Shown: piece by piece, positions 28,065 to 36,305 of the stretch | Layout: every line of letters starts with the position of its first letter | How positions within the stretch are numbered: the stretch's first letter is position 1 | Assembly (NCBI GenBank): GCA_964423615.1 | Contig: CAYRFQ010000011.1 | Span: 84,548 to 148,547 of the forward strand | Direction: 5' to 3' | DNA length: 64,000 nucleotides | Origin: CAYRFQ01 sp964423615 | GTDB taxonomy: Bacteria > Planctomycetota > Planctomycetia > Gemmatales > Gemmataceae | Notes under the pieces: generated by a model | The model's input: only the letters and a program-made list of their open reading frames with translations | Databases searched by the model: none | What the model was told of the DNA's origin: nothing | Program-made: the position numbers and the translations under genes

Positions 28065-30350
28065 TCACCCCCGACTGACGATCTGCAATTTCGCCATCTT
28101 GGCTCGAAAGCTCCGTTCGCCGTGGGAAGGAAAGAGCACTTTGACGGTTTGGGTCGCTCCAACGCCATGCACTTGTGTGATTTTTCCGGCTCCATATTTT
28201 TCATGAAGAACGACAGAGCCAACTGTGTATTCATCGGGGTTCGCAGGAGTCACCTTGGCCGGTGACTCGGAGACTGGGTCATCTTGTCCACGAGGTTTAT
28301 TTTGCTTTTTGAGATGGTCAATGGCGACGCCCGCGTCGATCCAACCCTCTTCGGATGCTGTAGTCCCGGTGCGGAATTGGTTTGCAGCGCTTGTCGGATC
28401 GTCTCGGTCCCCGAGGTGTTCTCGATCGATGCCCTCCTCCGGCAACTCGAAGAGAAATCCGCTCGGCTCGGCCCAAAGGGTTTGCCCTCGGAACTCCCGG
28501 ACTTCTGCTAGTGTCAGGTAGAGTTCTTCCTTCGCACGGGTCATTCCGACGAACGCCAGCCGTCGTTCTTCTTCTACTTCCTCTTCTTTTTGTTGGGCTC
28601 GGTGATGGGGTAAGATGCCCTCCTCGACCGCCATCATGTATACGACAGGGAACTCCAATCCCTTGGAGGCGTGCAACGTCATGACAGACACACAATCCTG
28701 AGTTTCATCCCACCCGTCGAGGTCGCTTGCAAGGGTGATGTTCTCCAAGAAGTCGATGATCGTGTGCTCGTCGTTCTCTTGACCAAACTGTTTGGCTGCC
28801 GTGATCAACTCTTCCACGTTTGCGAGTCGTTGGTCGTCTTCCGAGTCGCCCGTGGCCAGCATATCTCTGTAGCCCGTTTGGTCGATGACTTCCTTGAGAA
28901 CGACGTCCGGCGAGAACGACAAAAACTCCCTCAAATTCGCCATCGTCGCGTAGAATTGTTTGAGTCCTTTTCGAGCTTTCCCTTTGATCGTGTCGATCCT
29001 ATCGACCTCCCCGGCTGCATCGAGCAACGGTAACTCTCTGGGTTCGGCATAATCTACAAGTCGCTGGAGAGATACTTTGCCGATTCCACGTGCTGGCTCG
29101 TTGATGATCCGTAGGAAAGATACGTCGTCGCGAGGGTTGACCAACAAACGTAAATACGCCAGGATGTCGCGGTTTTCTTTTCGGTCGTAGAAGGCGAGTC
29201 CGCGAACGATCTGAAACGGTACCCGATGTTTCACGAAGGCGCTTTCCAAAGTCCGTGTGAGGGCATTCATCCGAAGGAAGATGGCGAAGTCGTGGTACTT
29301 TCGTTTTCCAGATTTCACGGCTTCCTGGATCCGTCGGACGATGCCGTCGGCTTCGTCCACGGACGTCTTGAAGGTGATCACACCGACAGGAACGCCTTCG
29401 GGATTCTCTGTTGTGAGGCCTCGGGACTTTCGTTGCGAGTTGAACGCGATGAGGTGACTAGCCGTTCGCAAGATCGCTCTGGTGCTGCGGTAGTTCGCCG
29501 CGAGGGTGATAGTCCGGGCTTGGGGATAATCGCGTTCAAAGTCGAGGATGTTGCGGATGTCCGAACCACGGAACTTGTAGATCGACTGATCAGGGTCACC
29601 CACAACGCAAATGTTTTGGTTGTCCTTGGAAAAGGCGCGTGCGATTTCGTACTGTGCTTTATTTGTGTCCTGGTATTCGTCGACAAGGACGTAGCGGAAT
29701 CGTTCATCGAGTTCGGCCCGGAGGTCTGGACGGTTCTTCAACACTAACGCTAACTGGTAGAGCAAGTCGTCGAAGTCGAAGGCGTTGGCGTCCCGCATTC
29801 GTTTCTCGTAAATGGGATAGACGTGGGCCACCGTCTGGGTAAAAAAATCCTTCGCATCGTGTCCGTACTTCGGTGGCGTGAGGAGTTGATTCTTCGCCCG
29901 ACTGATGGCCCCCATGATCGTTTCAGGGGTGAACTTGACGTTGTCGAGGTCCGCTTGCTCGATCGCACTTTTGACCACCTTGACGCGGTCAGTCTGGTCG
30001 TAGATCGTGAAGTTCTTCTCAAGGTCAATTCGTTCAGCGTACTCTCGCAGCAACCTTGCTCCGAGACTGTGAAAGGTGCTTATCCAGACACGGCAGTTCG
30101 GGACCAACGATTCGATCCGCTGCCGCATTTCACCAGCGGCCTTGTTGGTGAACGTGATGGCCAAAATGTTGCGGGGTCGAATCCCTTGTTGGATAAGGTA
30201 CGCCACCCGACGTGTGATGACTCGGGTTTTCCCGCTACCCGGGCCTGCGACGACCAGGAGCGGTCCTTCGAGATGTGTCACAGCCTCACGTTGAGACGCT
30301 GTGAGGTCCTCCAACAAATCGACTTTGTCCTTGTCCCAGTCATCATTCAT
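28065..30350 (-). CDS. pcrA: UvrD/PcrA-type superfamily 1 DNA helicase
   Basis: 761 residues from ATG 30350, preceded by AAGGAAGG; a TTG six bases upstream is less likely. Helicase motifs: Q-motif LTASQREAV near 17-25, Walker A GPGSGKT at 36-42, motif Ia TFTNKAAGEM near 66-75, DEYQD at 224-228, and VMTLHASKGLEFPVVY near 545. The C-terminus (EYTVGSVVLHEKYGAGKI) is the Tudor-like tail of PcrA, which contacts RNA polymerase in that family. The enzyme is a 3'-5' helicase in repair and replication-fork maintenance. It is divergent from acpS, 162 bases apart. Confidence 0.92.
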   Translation of the reverse strand: MNDDWDKDKVDLLEDLTASQREAVTHLEGPLLVVAGPGSGKTRVITRRVAYLIQQGIRPRNILAITFTNKAAGEMRQRIESLVPNCRVWISTFHSLGARLLREYAERIDLEKNFTIYDQTDRVKVVKSAIEQADLDNVKFTPETIMGAISRAKNQLLTPPKYGHDAKDFFTQTVAHVYPIYEKRMRDANAFDFDDLLYQLALVLKNRPDLRAELDERFRYVLVDEYQDTNKAQYEIARAFSKDNQNICVVGDPDQSIYKFRGSDIRNILDFERDYPQARTITLAANYRSTRAILRTASHLIAFNSQRKSRGLTTENPEGVPVGVITFKTSVDEADGIVRRIQEAVKSGKRKYHDFAIFLRMNALTRTLESAFVKHRVPFQIVRGLAFYDRKENRDILAYLRLLVNPRDDVSFLRIINEPARGIGKVSLQRLVDYAEPRELPLLDAAGEVDRIDTIKGKARKGLKQFYATMANLREFLSFSPDVVLKEVIDQTGYRDMLATGDSEDDQRLANVEELITAAKQFGQENDEHTIIDFLENITLASDLDGWDETQDCVSVMTLHASKGLEFPVVYMMAVEEGILPHHRAQQKEEEVEEERRLAFVGMTRAKEELYLTLAEVREFRGQTLWAEPSGFLFELPEEGIDREHLGDRDDPTSAANQFRTGTTASEEGWIDAGVAIDHLKKQNKPRGQDDPVSESPAKVTPANPDEYTVGSVVLHEKYGAGKITQVHGVGATQTVKVLFPSHGERSFRAKMAKLQIVSRG

Positions 30351-30512
30351 GGTCAACCTTCCTTCCCCACCTGTCGGGGTCGATTGGGTTTCCCCAAGTG
30401 TACAACTTTACCGATTGTACAATTCCCGGCACTTTTTGCTAAGATCAGAAACCTCGGGAAAAATGACCGAACGACACGCCTGACCCAAGGAATGGAAGAG
30501 GCTCGACCCTTT

Positions 30513-30923
30513 ATGGAAATCGTGGGAATAGGTACGGACATCATCGAGTGTTCGCGGATTGGCAAGATGATCGAACAACACGGCGAGTTGTTCTTAACGC
30601 GTGTCTACACCCCTTCAGAGATTCGATACTGTCACGCAAATAGAGATTCGACGGAACGATTTGCCGGACGTTGGGCGGCCAAGGAAGCCATCTTGAAATG
30701 TCTTGGAACGGGATGGCGCAACGGTATCGCCTGGACAGACATGGAAATCCGAAATGATCCGACGGGAGCCCCTCATGTTTACGTTTCGGGTGTTGCCCGC
30801 GAACATGCCCTGGAACAAGGTATCTCCAAGATCCTCATTTCGATCTCGCACTGTCGGGCTTATGCGACGGCTTACGCCATGGGGGTAACCGGAAGCACCC
30901 CGCTGCCACCAATTCCCGATTAG
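30513..30923 (+). CDS. acpS: holo-[acyl-carrier-protein] synthase
   Basis: 136 residues. It moves 4'-phosphopantetheine from CoA to acyl carrier protein. MEIVGIGTDIIE (1-12) with Asp9 and AGRWAAKEAILKCLG (51-65) with Glu58 supply the Mg ligands, and ISISHCRAYATAYAM near the end closes the fold. The length is close to the usual 120-130. Two starts are possible: the ATG at 30513, which matches the family N-terminus, or one at 30492 that would add seven residues and has AAGGA directly before it. It is divergent from the helicase gene. A hairpin at 30953 may end transcription. Confidence 0.88.
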   Translation: MEIVGIGTDIIECSRIGKMIEQHGELFLTRVYTPSEIRYCHANRDSTERFAGRWAAKEAILKCLGTGWRNGIAWTDMEIRNDPTGAPHVYVSGVAREHALEQGISKILISISHCRAYATAYAMGVTGSTPLPPIPD

Positions 30924-30952
30924 GGCGACTGAAGTTTTGTTGCTTTTGGAGC

Positions 30953-30967
30953 GCGGCTTGACGCCGC
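30953..30967 (+). terminator. possible terminator after acpS
   Basis: GCGGC-TTGAC-GCCGC is a perfect five-pair stem 30 bases past the acpS stop, followed by TTCTGTCTTCTG, moderately T-rich. Confidence 0.35.
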
Positions 30968-31047
30968 TTCTGTCTTCTGTCTGGTTTTCGAACAGGCCCC
31001 AGTCATCCGGAATAGCTTTGTCGTAGGTCCCGTCTCACTCGACGGAG

Positions 31048-31245
31048 CTACTGCACCACGTCCACAATCAACTGTCGAGCGACCTTGTAAGCTTGCCGCA
31101 AGGTTGTTGCTCGAGCTTCGAGTTGCCCTTCGTTGAAGTACTTTCCGTGTTCCGATTCCGGAAGCCCGGCCAGCGCCAAAGTGACCGGAAGTAATCGCAT
31201 GAACTCGTTGACTCGTTGTTGTTGTTTTTCTGCCTCGGGGGTCAT
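31048..31245 (-). CDS. small conserved-looking helical protein, unknown
   Basis: 65 residues. AAAGGTTACGCC precedes the ATG. The chain is soluble and mostly helical (EKQQQRVNEFMRLLPVTLAL, then LEARATTLRQAYKVARQLI). I know no family function. It starts 117 bases after the glycosyltransferase gene on the same strand and may be the last gene of the LPS operon, or separate. Confidence 0.55.
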   Translation of the reverse strand: MTPEAEKQQQRVNEFMRLLPVTLALAGLPESEHGKYFNEGQLEARATTLRQAYKVARQLIVDVVQ

Positions 31246-31362
31246 GGCGTAACCTTTGTGAATAGAAGGAAGAATGGTGTCACGAATACGACAGCGGTCT
31301 TCCTTCCAGGTTACTGATCTGGGAAAGGTATCTCAACCCATGGGGACCGAGAGGGGTAGGGC

Positions 31363-32553
31363 TCATGCGGCCGCTTTTTTCGCTGCAATCTGTTCAAACA
31401 ACTGGCGAAGTTGTTGGTAATGATGATCGAACGTCCATGAGTTGCCTGTCTTGCGGGCTGCAGATGCACAACGGTTTCTGTGTTCAGGGTCCAGGAGTTG
31501 GGCCATCGACCACGCGAGTTGAGAATGGTTGTGGGGGTCGTCCACGACATAACCATTCTGGCCCTGCTCTAGTAATTCGCTCGCGCCGTTGTACCGCGTC
31601 GTGACGACTGGAAGGGCACACGCCAGTGCTTCCAGGGCCACCAACGAGCAGGGATCGTAAAAGGTGGGATGAATCAAAAAGTCGGCAGCGAAGTAAGCTT
31701 CTCGCATCTCTCCGCAGTGTCCCACGAACGTCACCTTGTCGGCAATCCCCAACCGTTGGGCCATTCGAAGGTAGCGCCGGTGGTTGGGATGTCCCGCCAC
31801 GACGAGACGGAACTCGCGTGCTCGTGGTTGATATTCCGGCGTGTTGAAAAGAGTCGCAACGCTGTGCAACAGAGGGACAAGTCCCTTGAGTCGATAGTTC
31901 ATTGCGGCAAACAACCCAACAGTTTCGTTGGCTGGGATGTTCCATCGTGATCGCCATTCGAGTCGCCGACGAGGTCGGTCCGTCTCACAGAAGCGATTTG
32001 GATCGATCGCGCTGCGGATGACGTGAAGTTGCTCCGGTTGGATGCCATAGTGTTCGTGGAAGTGCCGCCGAACCATGAAACTGTTGACGACGATGGCCGT
32101 CGGAGGACAAGCGAGATACTGCTTCTGTTCCAGACGAGTGAACGACCGGTGTGCCAGATCTCCGCCCTTTAAGACCCGAACCAGATAACGCATCCACTCC
32201 TGTGGATATTTCCGGAGGTTGTGCTCGAACGACGCAGCATGGAGTCCACCCTGCGGGTAGAGGATATCCTGGCCCCACGTTTTATTGAACCCTATGGACA
32301 CGTCATGGACATTGCTTGCAAGTGCCTTTTCGCACCTGGCAGCAAACTTCCACGGACGAAGAAAACGGGGACCACTCACTCTCGGGATTCTGTGATATTG
32401 GACACCATCGGGCATCCGTGTCTCGTCCCATCGGCTGGCATACAAGTGGACCTGGTGTCCTTCCGATAGGAGTCGACGTGCGAGGTCCGTAATGTAGGTT
32501 TCACACCCACCTCGTTCGGGGAGGACGCTCTCGTAACAAAAAGCAATGTTCAT
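31363..32553 (-). CDS. GT4 glycosyltransferase, WaaG-like
   Basis: 396 residues. The ATG at 32553 overlaps the stop of the upstream kinase gene as ATGA, which decides the start, with AGAGG upstream. GT-B fold: an N-terminal Rossmann domain (MNIAFCYESVLPERGGCETY, like WaaG), and a C-terminal domain with GLFAAMNYRLKG near 235 and the donor-binding HPTFYDPCSLVALEALAC (about 315-332) containing the EX7E-type element. WaaG adds the first glucose to heptose II of the LPS core. The operon context with waaF-like, hldE and LPS-kinase genes supports a core transferase; sugar and acceptor are inferred. Confidence 0.8.
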   Translation of the reverse strand: MNIAFCYESVLPERGGCETYITDLARRLLSEGHQVHLYASRWDETRMPDGVQYHRIPRVSGPRFLRPWKFAARCEKALASNVHDVSIGFNKTWGQDILYPQGGLHAASFEHNLRKYPQEWMRYLVRVLKGGDLAHRSFTRLEQKQYLACPPTAIVVNSFMVRRHFHEHYGIQPEQLHVIRSAIDPNRFCETDRPRRRLEWRSRWNIPANETVGLFAAMNYRLKGLVPLLHSVATLFNTPEYQPRAREFRLVVAGHPNHRRYLRMAQRLGIADKVTFVGHCGEMREAYFAADFLIHPTFYDPCSLVALEALACALPVVTTRYNGASELLEQGQNGYVVDDPHNHSQLAWSMAQLLDPEHRNRCASAARKTGNSWTFDHHYQQLRQLFEQIAAKKAAA

Positions 32554-33467
32554 GCCGCAGCCTCTTTCTTGCTGGAACTCTGCCGCTCGATCCTTCGGAG
32601 TCGTTTCTCGTTGTGATCCTTGTAACGCCACCACTTCACTCGAATACACCATTCGAAAAACTTGGTCCGGAGACCACGGCGGGAACCTTGTCGGTAGAGT
32701 CTCCAAAAACGGATACAATCCCGAGTCGTCACGCCTTCAACGTCAGTGGAGTAAAGCAACTGGGCGAGATCCTTGATCTGCCACCAAGTCCTTGTCACTG
32801 GATGGTGCCCTAGGCGGTGGAAGTCGATCAAGTGCAAATCACCTTGGAGACTCTCCCTTTGATATTGTCCCGCCCAGCCGTAAATGACCGCGCGGGGCAG
32901 ATAGAAATGACAGAGATAAAGGTCCTTGTGAAAATGATTTCGTGTATGGAGTTTACGCGAGAGTCGGGCCATCTCGACGACGAGGGCCTTCTTCCACGTC
33001 AAAAAATCGCTAGGAGCAAGGACATCCTGGGCATAGGGGATCGCCTGATGCAAGGGGAGCATGTCGGCTAATTCTTTGATGGCGAGCATACTTTGAAGTT
33101 TCCATCCTGGACCAGCATACTCCGCCCCAGCGACAGGAGTTGGGACAGGTATTCCTTGTGCTTCAGCCCAGTTCAGGTGGCGCCACTCCTGCAGACCCGG
33201 AGCCCAATGTGCCCAAGGGAACAGAAGTGAGAAAAGACCTTGCCACCAAGGAAGCTGGTAATGGCGTTTGAGATACACGCTAAGCTGTTGACCGTTTTTC
33301 TTGATGATCCACCGACACGTCGAACGTCCCTGTTTCTCGTGAAAGTCGTCTGTGGGAATGACCGTCATGATGGTGTCCGGCCAGTCATTACCAACGAACT
33401 CGATCCAATCGGGGCGAGCTTTTATTGTCCGACATCCTCGGAAGAGCCGAGCGAAGAAGTTTCTCAT
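32550..33467 (-). CDS. LPS core kinase-like protein (WaaP/Kdo-kinase family)
   Basis: 305 residues. It overlaps both neighbours by four bases (ATGA). Protein-kinase-like fold of the RfaP/KdkA group: VYLKRHY with Lys67, the catalytic loop HKDLYLCHF at 180-188 with Asp182, and LIDFHR with metal-binding Asp215. WaaP phosphorylates heptose I of the inner core and KdkA phosphorylates Kdo; which applies is unknown. Full translational coupling with the WaaG-like and tandem-kinase genes implies a stoichiometric role in core assembly on the inner membrane surface. Confidence 0.83.
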   Translation of the reverse strand: MRNFFARLFRGCRTIKARPDWIEFVGNDWPDTIMTVIPTDDFHEKQGRSTCRWIIKKNGQQLSVYLKRHYQLPWWQGLFSLLFPWAHWAPGLQEWRHLNWAEAQGIPVPTPVAGAEYAGPGWKLQSMLAIKELADMLPLHQAIPYAQDVLAPSDFLTWKKALVVEMARLSRKLHTRNHFHKDLYLCHFYLPRAVIYGWAGQYQRESLQGDLHLIDFHRLGHHPVTRTWWQIKDLAQLLYSTDVEGVTTRDCIRFWRLYRQGSRRGLRTKFFEWCIRVKWWRYKDHNEKRLRRIERQSSSKKEAAA

Positions 33468-35065
33468 AAAGTGGCTAACTCCTCTCTCGACTCTTCATCC
33501 AGATCAACCACAGAGTGAGGCAGTGCCAGCTGTTGTATCTCATGGCTACCTTGACGGCTTACTGTCAGAAAGTAAGCGAACTCGTCTTGAGAACACAACG
33601 ATCCGAGCTGATCCCAGGTTTCCGACAGGTTGTGTCGAGGGTGTTGCCTCTTCACTCTTTCGGGGGCATTGATCATCACGGTGTGGGCTGTGCTTGAAAT
33701 TTTAACTCCGAGGACATCTGGTCCTTCAATGCTATATCCAACCTGGTGGGCTTTGTGGCATATAGCCCCGGCCTGGGAAAGGACGGAGCGTCGCAGTCGA
33801 GCGTTAGCTGCTCCGGTGGTCTTCACCAACCAGACATCCAGCGGCACGCAATCTCGAACCTGTTCGGTGAGGAGGAACGACCGCAGTGTGCCGCACTCCA
33901 TGACTTTGTGACCAACGGCCAAAACTGTCGGCACCGGGAACCCGAATCGTTCCAACCGAAAGATCGTTTTGGCCACCTCGAATTGTTTTCCAACCAGAGA
34001 CTTTTTTCGAAACCAGTTCCAGAAACGAGTCGTCGGAGGATCTTGGTCTTGAACAACGAGTGTTGCCGGGGATTGCCTCGTCTCAGAGATGTTTGTTGGT
34101 GGTAAAGTCAGGTCGAAAACCAGTCCCCCGTCATTCGCACACGATTCCGGCTTGGCGTACACATCCTCTAACACTTCGGGTACTCGTCCACCAACATCTG
34201 TCGCAAATTCACGGCTGAAGCAGAAGGTCTCCCCCTCGAACCAGATCAAGTTTTGTGCACCAGCCCGCAAGGGAGGTTGTCGCATTTCATGAAATCGACT
34301 TTTGTGCCACAGGCGACGTCGTCGCTGTCGAATAAACCGGAGTGCAGCCGAGAATGAAGGGACGTGGGTCTCAAGAGTCTCCATCGTATCGAGGTAGCAT
34401 CGCAGGAAGGATAGTTGTTGCTCCTCTGGAGCAAGATACGGGGCGATGGTGGCATGCAAAGAAGACAAATCCCGAAGGCGGTTGTTCCACGAACGTGAAC
34501 GAACGGCTCGCTGCCAGTCAAGCAGGATGATGTCATCCAGCTTTGCCGTTGAGAACAGGACGTGCTTGGAGTAGAGGTCTTTGTGGACCCATCCCGTAGC
34601 ATGAAAACGAGCGATTGTCGTTGCCAAGGACGTGAAGACCTCTTGACGGTCCAGGTGACAGTCGAGGTTTTCCAATAATTCACGCAAATCAACGACTTCT
34701 ATGCATTCTTTGAGGAGTAAGAACGCTTGTCCCTGGTCATCTTCTCCAGCAGCGATGGGGGTCGGAATTCCGACCACCTGCTTCTTGCGCATGACTTGGA
34801 GTGTGTGAAATTCACGAACAGACTTGGACGTCCAACCAAATCCATTGGTCCAGTTTTCCAAGCGATCTTTCCATCTCGTCTGGTGTTCTCTTTTGAGAAA
34901 ACACTGCTGGTGTTGAGTGCCGTTACCAACCTCAACCCGAGACACATTGCGGTCGAGGTGTCCGGAGTAGATGACCCCTTGCAGGTTGAGAAAGTCGGAG
35001 ACGGTCTTGAGTCCGTAGTGTTGCAAGAGTCGCTGGTAGTCAGGATGAATGAGCAATTTAGGCAT
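33464..35065 (-). CDS. tandem LPS-kinase-like protein, second domain degenerate
   Basis: 533 residues from ATG 35065; a TTG at 35128 would add 21 residues. Domain 1 (about 30-215) has FLKRE with Lys58, HKDLYSKHV at 161-169 with Asp163, and LLDWQRA with Asp183, so it looks active. Domain 2 (about 320-520) repeats the fold (RKKSLVGKQFEVAKTIFRL, then FPVPTVLAVGHKV and SFLLTEQVRD). At the catalytic loop it reads GYSIEGPDVL (443-452), and at the metal site VMINAPERV (463-471), so both aspartates are gone. Length is about twice the family norm. It lies 80 bases after the heptosyltransferase gene in the LPS operon. The pseudokinase half may regulate or dock. Confidence 0.8.
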   Translation of the reverse strand: MPKLLIHPDYQRLLQHYGLKTVSDFLNLQGVIYSGHLDRNVSRVEVGNGTQHQQCFLKREHQTRWKDRLENWTNGFGWTSKSVREFHTLQVMRKKQVVGIPTPIAAGEDDQGQAFLLLKECIEVVDLRELLENLDCHLDRQEVFTSLATTIARFHATGWVHKDLYSKHVLFSTAKLDDIILLDWQRAVRSRSWNNRLRDLSSLHATIAPYLAPEEQQLSFLRCYLDTMETLETHVPSFSAALRFIRQRRRRLWHKSRFHEMRQPPLRAGAQNLIWFEGETFCFSREFATDVGGRVPEVLEDVYAKPESCANDGGLVFDLTLPPTNISETRQSPATLVVQDQDPPTTRFWNWFRKKSLVGKQFEVAKTIFRLERFGFPVPTVLAVGHKVMECGTLRSFLLTEQVRDCVPLDVWLVKTTGAANARLRRSVLSQAGAICHKAHQVGYSIEGPDVLGVKISSTAHTVMINAPERVKRQHPRHNLSETWDQLGSLCSQDEFAYFLTVSRQGSHEIQQLALPHSVVDLDEESREELATL

Positions 35066-35145
35066 CGAGTGGCTTCGCTTTGTTGGAGGGTAATGCGACG
35101 TCACGCCATCAGACCGACACGTATTCAATTGATAGGACGTGCCCG

Positions 35146-36216
35146 TTACGCCACTTTCTTGTCGGGTGTCTTTTCAGCAGAAGGCGAACATCGCGACAGC
35201 AAGTTGATCGCCTCGACAAACACCTCATTGGCGGTCAGTTCTTTCATACATCTGTGATCCAACGGACACACTCGGAGTTGACAAGGCCCACAGGGAACAT
35301 CCCGTTGCAGACAAGTTTCTTTGGCGTGGTAGGTGACGGTCCAGGGTATATGCGTTGGGCCAAAAAGACTCACGACGGGCTTGTCAAAGGCTGCTGCAAA
35401 ATGCCTCGGGCCACTGTCGGTGGTGATCAACATGTCAGCGCGACGGACACATCCCTTGGTCAGTCCAATCGACTGGGGCACGTCGGCCAGAGTCTTGACT
35501 CCATCCCTTCGAGAAAGGTTCGCGATCTGACGTGCCAGGTCCCGTTCCTTTGGTCCACAAAGCACCAGTATGCCACTGCCTCGCTCCTCGACCAGTTTTC
35601 GGGCGAGTGTTGCGAAGTATTCTGTTGGCCAGTGTTTGGCAGCACCATAGGCAGCTCCTGGGTTGAGGCAAATGATCTCTGGGTACTTGCCCAGGTCGTA
35701 GCGTTCCCAAACCATTGTGGTCGCTTCCTCATCCTGGGGAGTTGTATACAGCTTCATCCGAACCCCAGGATGGGGACACCCGACTTGTTCCACCAAGAGG
35801 TTGTAGGCGTCGATGATGGGGCTCGGTTTGAAGTGTCCCTTCTCGTCCCGGAGTGGCTCCAGTCGGTCAGTCAGTAACCATCTGCGACCGTAGCGGTTGT
35901 ACCCAATACGTCGACGACATTTCCCAGCCCAAGCGACCATAGCTGACCGAAACGAATTGGGGAATATCACAGCAAGATCGATTCCGCGTCGACGAAGTTT
36001 CCAGGCGACACCGGGCCACCGACGCGACAACGGTCCCTTCTTCTCGAGGGGAATGAGTTCGTCGAACCAGGGTGCTCCTTCGAGGACATCTCCGACGTAA
36101 GGCTTGAGGATCCCGACGAACGAGGCCGAAGAGAAATGATGTCGTAGACTCCGAATGGCAGGCGTTGCCATGACGACATCGCCAATCCAGTTTGGGAGAA
36201 ATACCGCAATTCTCAT
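35146..36216 (-). CDS. waaF: ADP-heptose:LPS heptosyltransferase (GT9), WaaF-like
   Basis: 356 residues from ATG 36216, preceded by AAGGAAC. The opening MRIAVFLPNWIGDVVMATPAI is typical of GT9 enzymes, with the acceptor-side Asp13. The C-terminal half has LNPGAAYGAAKHWP (donor loop), VLCGPKERDL, and TTDSGPRHFAAAF plus SLFGPTHIPWT near 280-305. GT9 heptosyltransferases move heptose from ADP-heptose to the Kdo or first heptose of the inner core. WaaF rather than WaaC is chosen because of the 'WIGD' and 'SGPRH.A' patterns, with moderate certainty. It follows hldE, which supplies the donor. Confidence 0.85.
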   Translation of the reverse strand: MRIAVFLPNWIGDVVMATPAIRSLRHHFSSASFVGILKPYVGDVLEGAPWFDELIPLEKKGPLSRRWPGVAWKLRRRGIDLAVIFPNSFRSAMVAWAGKCRRRIGYNRYGRRWLLTDRLEPLRDEKGHFKPSPIIDAYNLLVEQVGCPHPGVRMKLYTTPQDEEATTMVWERYDLGKYPEIICLNPGAAYGAAKHWPTEYFATLARKLVEERGSGILVLCGPKERDLARQIANLSRRDGVKTLADVPQSIGLTKGCVRRADMLITTDSGPRHFAAAFDKPVVSLFGPTHIPWTVTYHAKETCLQRDVPCGPCQLRVCPLDHRCMKELTANEVFVEAINLLSRCSPSAEKTPDKKVA

Positions 36217-36305
36217 CGAGAGTTCCTTCTCACTGGGGTGCCTGTGCTGCGAAGACAAGGGATCGATGCACTTTCTGGTCTGACCCAGACCAGGCGATAA
36301 TGACT

